Virus record (IMG/VR): IMGVR_UViG_3300031951_000788
Location: 1 to 31,561 of that record
Length of the DNA: 31,561 nt
Reading direction: 5' to 3' (one strand)
From: a virus
Positions within the stretch are counted from its first letter, which is position 1. Every line of letters begins with the position of its first letter. The notes beneath the pieces were generated by a model that ran no database searches, had not been told where the DNA came from, and saw nothing but the letters and a program-made list of their open reading frames with translations. This document shows, one piece after another, positions 28,769 through 31,561 of the stretch. Both the position numbers and the translations under genes were made by a program.

Positions 28769-29202
28769 TAAAGACCTCGTGATGCAACGAAGTCGTATAG
28801 TTCCTGTACTTCTCCAGTAGGGTCCATATCAATCATTGATGCAAGAATCTCTGAAAGAGAACGCTCACGAGGTAGGTTAAGAGCCTCAGAACCTGCTCCT
28901 GGGCCGAAGTCAACGCCGCTTGTAATTGGTTCATCTGGACGCTCTGTAGGGGCTGTGAGAGGTGTAATTGGTGGCATACCAGGAACATTCATAGGTGCTT
29001 CTCTAACTGCTCCACGAGGTGTAGGGCCTGCCATAGGTGCACCCTGTTGCTGTTGCATTGTTGCCTGACCTTGGCCATAAGCCATTCCAGGGATGTAACG
29101 AGCAGCCTGAGTGCCAGCCTGACCATTGCCACCTGTTGCTGAGATATTAGCAGGGTTGTTCTGCGGTGCGGTAGGGCGCATTCCGCCTCTTTTTTCTGCC
29201 AT
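28768..29202 (-). CDS. Low-complexity Gly/Pro/Gln-rich protein
   Basis: A 144-residue protein. The first 110 residues are low complexity (ISATGGNGQAGTQAARYIPG, YGQGQATMQQQQGAPMAGP, PMNVPGMPPITPLTAP) and probably disordered; the last 35 (RERSLSEILASMIDMDP, VQELYDFVASRGL) form a short helical domain. It is coupled to the giant protein by a one-base overlap. A disordered protein with a helical end next to portal and protease-like genes may be a minor capsid or internal protein, or an assembly adaptor. No family is recognised. Confidence 0.55.
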   Translation of the reverse strand: MAEKRGGMRPTAPQNNPANISATGGNGQAGTQAARYIPGMAYGQGQATMQQQQGAPMAGPTPRGAVREAPMNVPGMPPITPLTAPTERPDEPITSGVDFGPGAGSEALNLPRERSLSEILASMIDMDPTGEVQELYDFVASRGL

Positions 29203-29212
29203 TTATTTCTCC

Positions 29213-29755
29213 CTACTTAGTATGCTTGAATTGTACTTTCGATATATAAGGTGGAGCAGTAAAGGCTGAAACCTTCGCTGCTATCTCCATCGCTTCGTAG
29301 GCATCTGCTCCAGCGTGTAGTGCTCCTATAGCATACGCTGCGCCAGACCCTGTTGCATAAACTCCATCTGCATTTCTGGTAACCGATAGGTCATCATCAA
29401 TGTCAAAAATTTCTCCGCATACTGCAATCAGAAACTGAAAGCGTTGCTCTGTCTTAGGCTCATCAAAGTTAAAACCATTTGATGATAAACATTTACGGAG
29501 AGAAGGCATAACCTTTACAATCATAAAGTGGTAAAGGTCTTCCTTGTCTTGCTTGGTAGGAACTGGAGGTTCCCAAATATGTTGTGCTACATCGCAAGGT
29601 AGAACCTCACCTGAACCAGCAACCAAAAATTGTCCTCGTTCAGAAATCTTCTTGACATCTGGATGTGTAAAAATCTTTCCACTGTCATCTGTAGTTTGGC
29701 TATCTGCAATCAGAACACAATCTTTTTCGTATTGTAATCCTATAATTGTTGTCAT
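29213..29755 (-). CDS. HslV/proteasome-like Ntn hydrolase
   Basis: A 180-residue protein with the landmarks of HslV and proteasome beta subunits. After removal of Met the N-terminus is TTIIGL, giving a threonine nucleophile (T2 here, Thr1 mature). VLIADSQTT places D18 at the position of Asp17 of HslV, PDVKKISE places K35/K36 near Lys33, and YATGSGAAYAIGAL (133-146) matches the GSG-x-x-YA segment of the family. There is no propeptide and no companion HslU-type unfoldase in the window. The family cleaves peptides after self-assembly into rings. The gene is 15 bases after the portal gene, where tailed phages often carry a head maturation protease, so a role in capsid or scaffold processing is a good hypothesis. 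Confidence 0.75.
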   Translation of the reverse strand: MTTIIGLQYEKDCVLIADSQTTDDSGKIFTHPDVKKISERGQFLVAGSGEVLPCDVAQHIWEPPVPTKQDKEDLYHFMIVKVMPSLRKCLSSNGFNFDEPKTEQRFQFLIAVCGEIFDIDDDLSVTRNADGVYATGSGAAYAIGALHAGADAYEAMEIAAKVSAFTAPPYISKVQFKHTK

Positions 29756-29770
29756 TGTCCCCAGCCTTTA

Positions 29771-31549
29771 CTACCCTCTTGTTACTGCTCTTGCGTTTGC
29801 AGCACCTGATGCTGAAAGGCTTGAGAGAATTGTTTGAATATCTGGTGCTGCCTGTGGTGCTTCTATTGGTGCTCCACCTTGTTCTGTAGGAGCGCCTCCT
29901 GCTGGAACGCCTTCGGGAGCAGGGGACGTTTGCTCAACCATTTGTGGTGCCCCAGCAGGAGGAACTTGTTGCTGCGGAGCGAATGTGGCTTCAATGGCAT
30001 CTTCTAATGCGACACCTTTTTGACGAGCCTTGATAACCGCAGCAATTTTACGGACCACCTCTGAAGCATCTTGTCCCTGAGTTGCCATTTGTGGAATAGC
30101 CTGTGAGAAGGCTGTAAGTGAACCAAGAAGCGAAGAACGCATCTGCTCAATTTCAATCTTCTCAAGTTCTTGTGTGACGTTGACTGTGAATGGAAGTTCA
30201 CGCATAGCCATATCCTTAGAGATAAGACCGCCACCCAAAGCCTGGAGCATAAAGATAAGACCCTGTGCAGGGTTAAGACCAGCGAGCATTCCGTAGCGGA
30301 CATCTGCTGAGTAGTCACCCTTGATGTCTCTGCCTGGTCGGTATGTGATTTCGTAAGGTGAACCAGAGTCAACACCACGAATGGTCTTCTCTTCTGGATA
30401 GATTACTTCATCTGCCTCAAAGCAGAGGCTAATAACATCGCGTAGGGCTGCAGCAAAGATTGCTTGAGCAGACTTAACTTGGGTATCGAATGCACCCATA
30501 AGTGCCTGTACGCCTTGTCCCGTGACGATAGAGGCATCAATGTTTCCAGTACGCGATTCTGGATAGCGTGAACCAACACGCAATTCTTGATTAAGTACTT
30601 CTTGTTCGGTGAATGCCCCCGCTGGAATGTTAAGTTCCACACGGCGAACACCTGCTGGGTTTGCTGTACGGATAACAGCGTCTCCACCAAGTTGTAGTTC
30701 CTGAACATCGTTAGGAAGAACAATTGGAGACTGAACAGATTTCTCTGCTGCTTCCATAGCAAGCAACGCAAAGCGGTTACGTAGTAACTGGATGCCAAGT
30801 ACGTCGTCAAATTGTCCACGAAGTTCACCGTCAATAGATGGCTTACGTGCGACAACAATCATCATCTTACCTAGTGGGTTCTTAGCATATGATAGAACTA
30901 AGTCGCCCTTTGTAGGAAGATAGATAATTGACTGGTCTTTGTCATAATAGCGAATCATCTCAATCTGAGTGTTGAGGTCTTGCTTGTAGCCGTAGCCACC
31001 AAGAAGTTCTCTTTCATACTCAGGAAATTGTGAAACCAATTCGCCTAGTGTCATTACATATCGCTTAGCAAATGCAACGCAACGTCCGTAGCGGTCAAAT
31101 TCTGGGTAAGCCCCAATAGGATTTTCTACGCGGATACGTGGCATTTTTGCTTCTTCGTCTAATTCAATAATGAAAGGGACGAAACCGTAGGTGAGATACC
31201 AGTCAGCACCTGAGTACATATGTACTGATAGGTCTGAGTGGTTGAAGTAGTTAGAGGCAATACGAGTACGCTTGTCAGCGAACTGGCGTGCCTTATCTGA
31301 AACTTGATTTGCTGCTGAGCAGTTTACTGCTGGCAGTGGAGCCATAACCTCAGAGAGGTCACGAGCAACGATGTCAATAAAGTTTGCTACTACGTTTGCA
31401 TCTACGCCGTCGGGGAAGAAGTCTGGGTAGACCTCAGCGATTTTGCCTTTGCGGACAGCAAGCACGTCAAGGTTGCGAGCATCACGCTCATTGTTGCGAT
31501 AGCGCATAGACAGGACTCGCGCTGCAACCTGTTCCATTGATAGTGCCAT
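29771..31549 (-). CDS. Portal protein
   Basis: A 592-residue protein. SMEQVAARVLSMRYRNNERD at the start, a middle domain with YLTYGFVPFIIELDEE and RVENPIGAYPEFDRYGRC, the FDDVLGIQLLRNRFALLAME helix and SRYPESRTGNIDASIVTGQGVQ (the crown/clip side of portals) are typical of phage portal proteins; the last 70 residues are Pro/Gln/Ala-rich and disordered. The portal forms the dodecameric channel at one capsid vertex and docks the terminase. ATG 31549 has AGGATAAC directly upstream. Its gene comes first among the visible late genes; the terminase is presumably to the right of the window. Confidence 0.8.
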   Translation of the reverse strand: MALSMEQVAARVLSMRYRNNERDARNLDVLAVRKGKIAEVYPDFFPDGVDANVVANFIDIVARDLSEVMAPLPAVNCSAANQVSDKARQFADKRTRIASNYFNHSDLSVHMYSGADWYLTYGFVPFIIELDEEAKMPRIRVENPIGAYPEFDRYGRCVAFAKRYVMTLGELVSQFPEYERELLGGYGYKQDLNTQIEMIRYYDKDQSIIYLPTKGDLVLSYAKNPLGKMMIVVARKPSIDGELRGQFDDVLGIQLLRNRFALLAMEAAEKSVQSPIVLPNDVQELQLGGDAVIRTANPAGVRRVELNIPAGAFTEQEVLNQELRVGSRYPESRTGNIDASIVTGQGVQALMGAFDTQVKSAQAIFAAALRDVISLCFEADEVIYPEEKTIRGVDSGSPYEITYRPGRDIKGDYSADVRYGMLAGLNPAQGLIFMLQALGGGLISKDMAMRELPFTVNVTQELEKIEIEQMRSSLLGSLTAFSQAIPQMATQGQDASEVVRKIAAVIKARQKGVALEDAIEATFAPQQQVPPAGAPQMVEQTSPAPEGVPAGGAPTEQGGAPIEAPQAAPDIQTILSSLSASGAANARAVTRG

Positions 31550-31561
31550 TGTTATCCTAAC

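Overview
This window looks like about 31.5 kb of a tailed-phage genome, probably a podovirus-like phage of an actinobacterium. Almost every gene is on the minus strand, so the map reads right to left; one gene (4651-5208) is on the plus strand. The phage assignment rests on a portal protein, a major capsid protein resembling the N4 gp56 group, a scaffold-like protein, a large internal virion protein, tail fibre proteins and a CHAP endolysin with small membrane proteins beside it. No tape measure, tail tube or sheath gene is visible, which favours a short tail. The replication genes (DnaG-type primase in two pieces, Cas4-like nuclease, compact RecA/DnaB-type ATPase, Holliday-junction-resolvase-like nuclease, DUF1599-type protein) resemble actinobacteriophage sets. 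Base composition by eye is moderate (roughly mid-40s percent GC), which would suit a freshwater actinobacterial host, but the host is inference. No integrase, tRNA, CRISPR or insertion sequence was found, and no terminase or DNA polymerase lies inside the window.

Layout. (1) 1-4467, minus strand: DNA metabolism. Tightly packed and overlapping genes encode nucleases, primase, helicase-like ATPase, a zinc-ribbon protein and a Cas4-like nuclease. Two of the enzymes, primase and Cas4-like nuclease, are each encoded by two overlapping frames, with the downstream piece in the +1 frame both times. (2) 4468-4650: an AT-rich divergent control region with nested inverted repeats. (3) 4651-5208, plus strand: a lone SAM-dependent methyltransferase, ending at a strong hairpin shared with the opposing operon. 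(4) 5295-7876, minus: lysis region with a CHAP endolysin, four small membrane proteins and a secreted proline-rich protein. (5) 7876-15514, minus: tail and adsorption genes, including six consecutive paralogues that fall into a three-gene module present twice. (6) 15524-19237: connector-like protein, glycosyltransferase, a run of very basic small proteins and two small conserved proteins. (7) 19298-20769: major capsid protein and scaffold. (8) 20894-28768: three probable internal virion proteins, the largest of 1773 residues. (9) 28768-31549: a low-complexity protein, an HslV/proteasome-like threonine hydrolase and the portal.

How it fits together. Late transcription probably enters from the right beyond the window, runs through head, ejection, tail and lysis genes, and stops at the hairpin plus U-tract at 5210-5254. 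The early/replication block starts at the 4468-4650 control region and runs leftward off the window. The strongest points for follow-up are the duplicated three-gene receptor-binding-like module, the HslV-like hydrolase sitting where many phages carry a capsid maturation protease, the two split replication enzymes, the secreted proline-rich protein in the lysis region, and the nested palindromes of the divergent control region.
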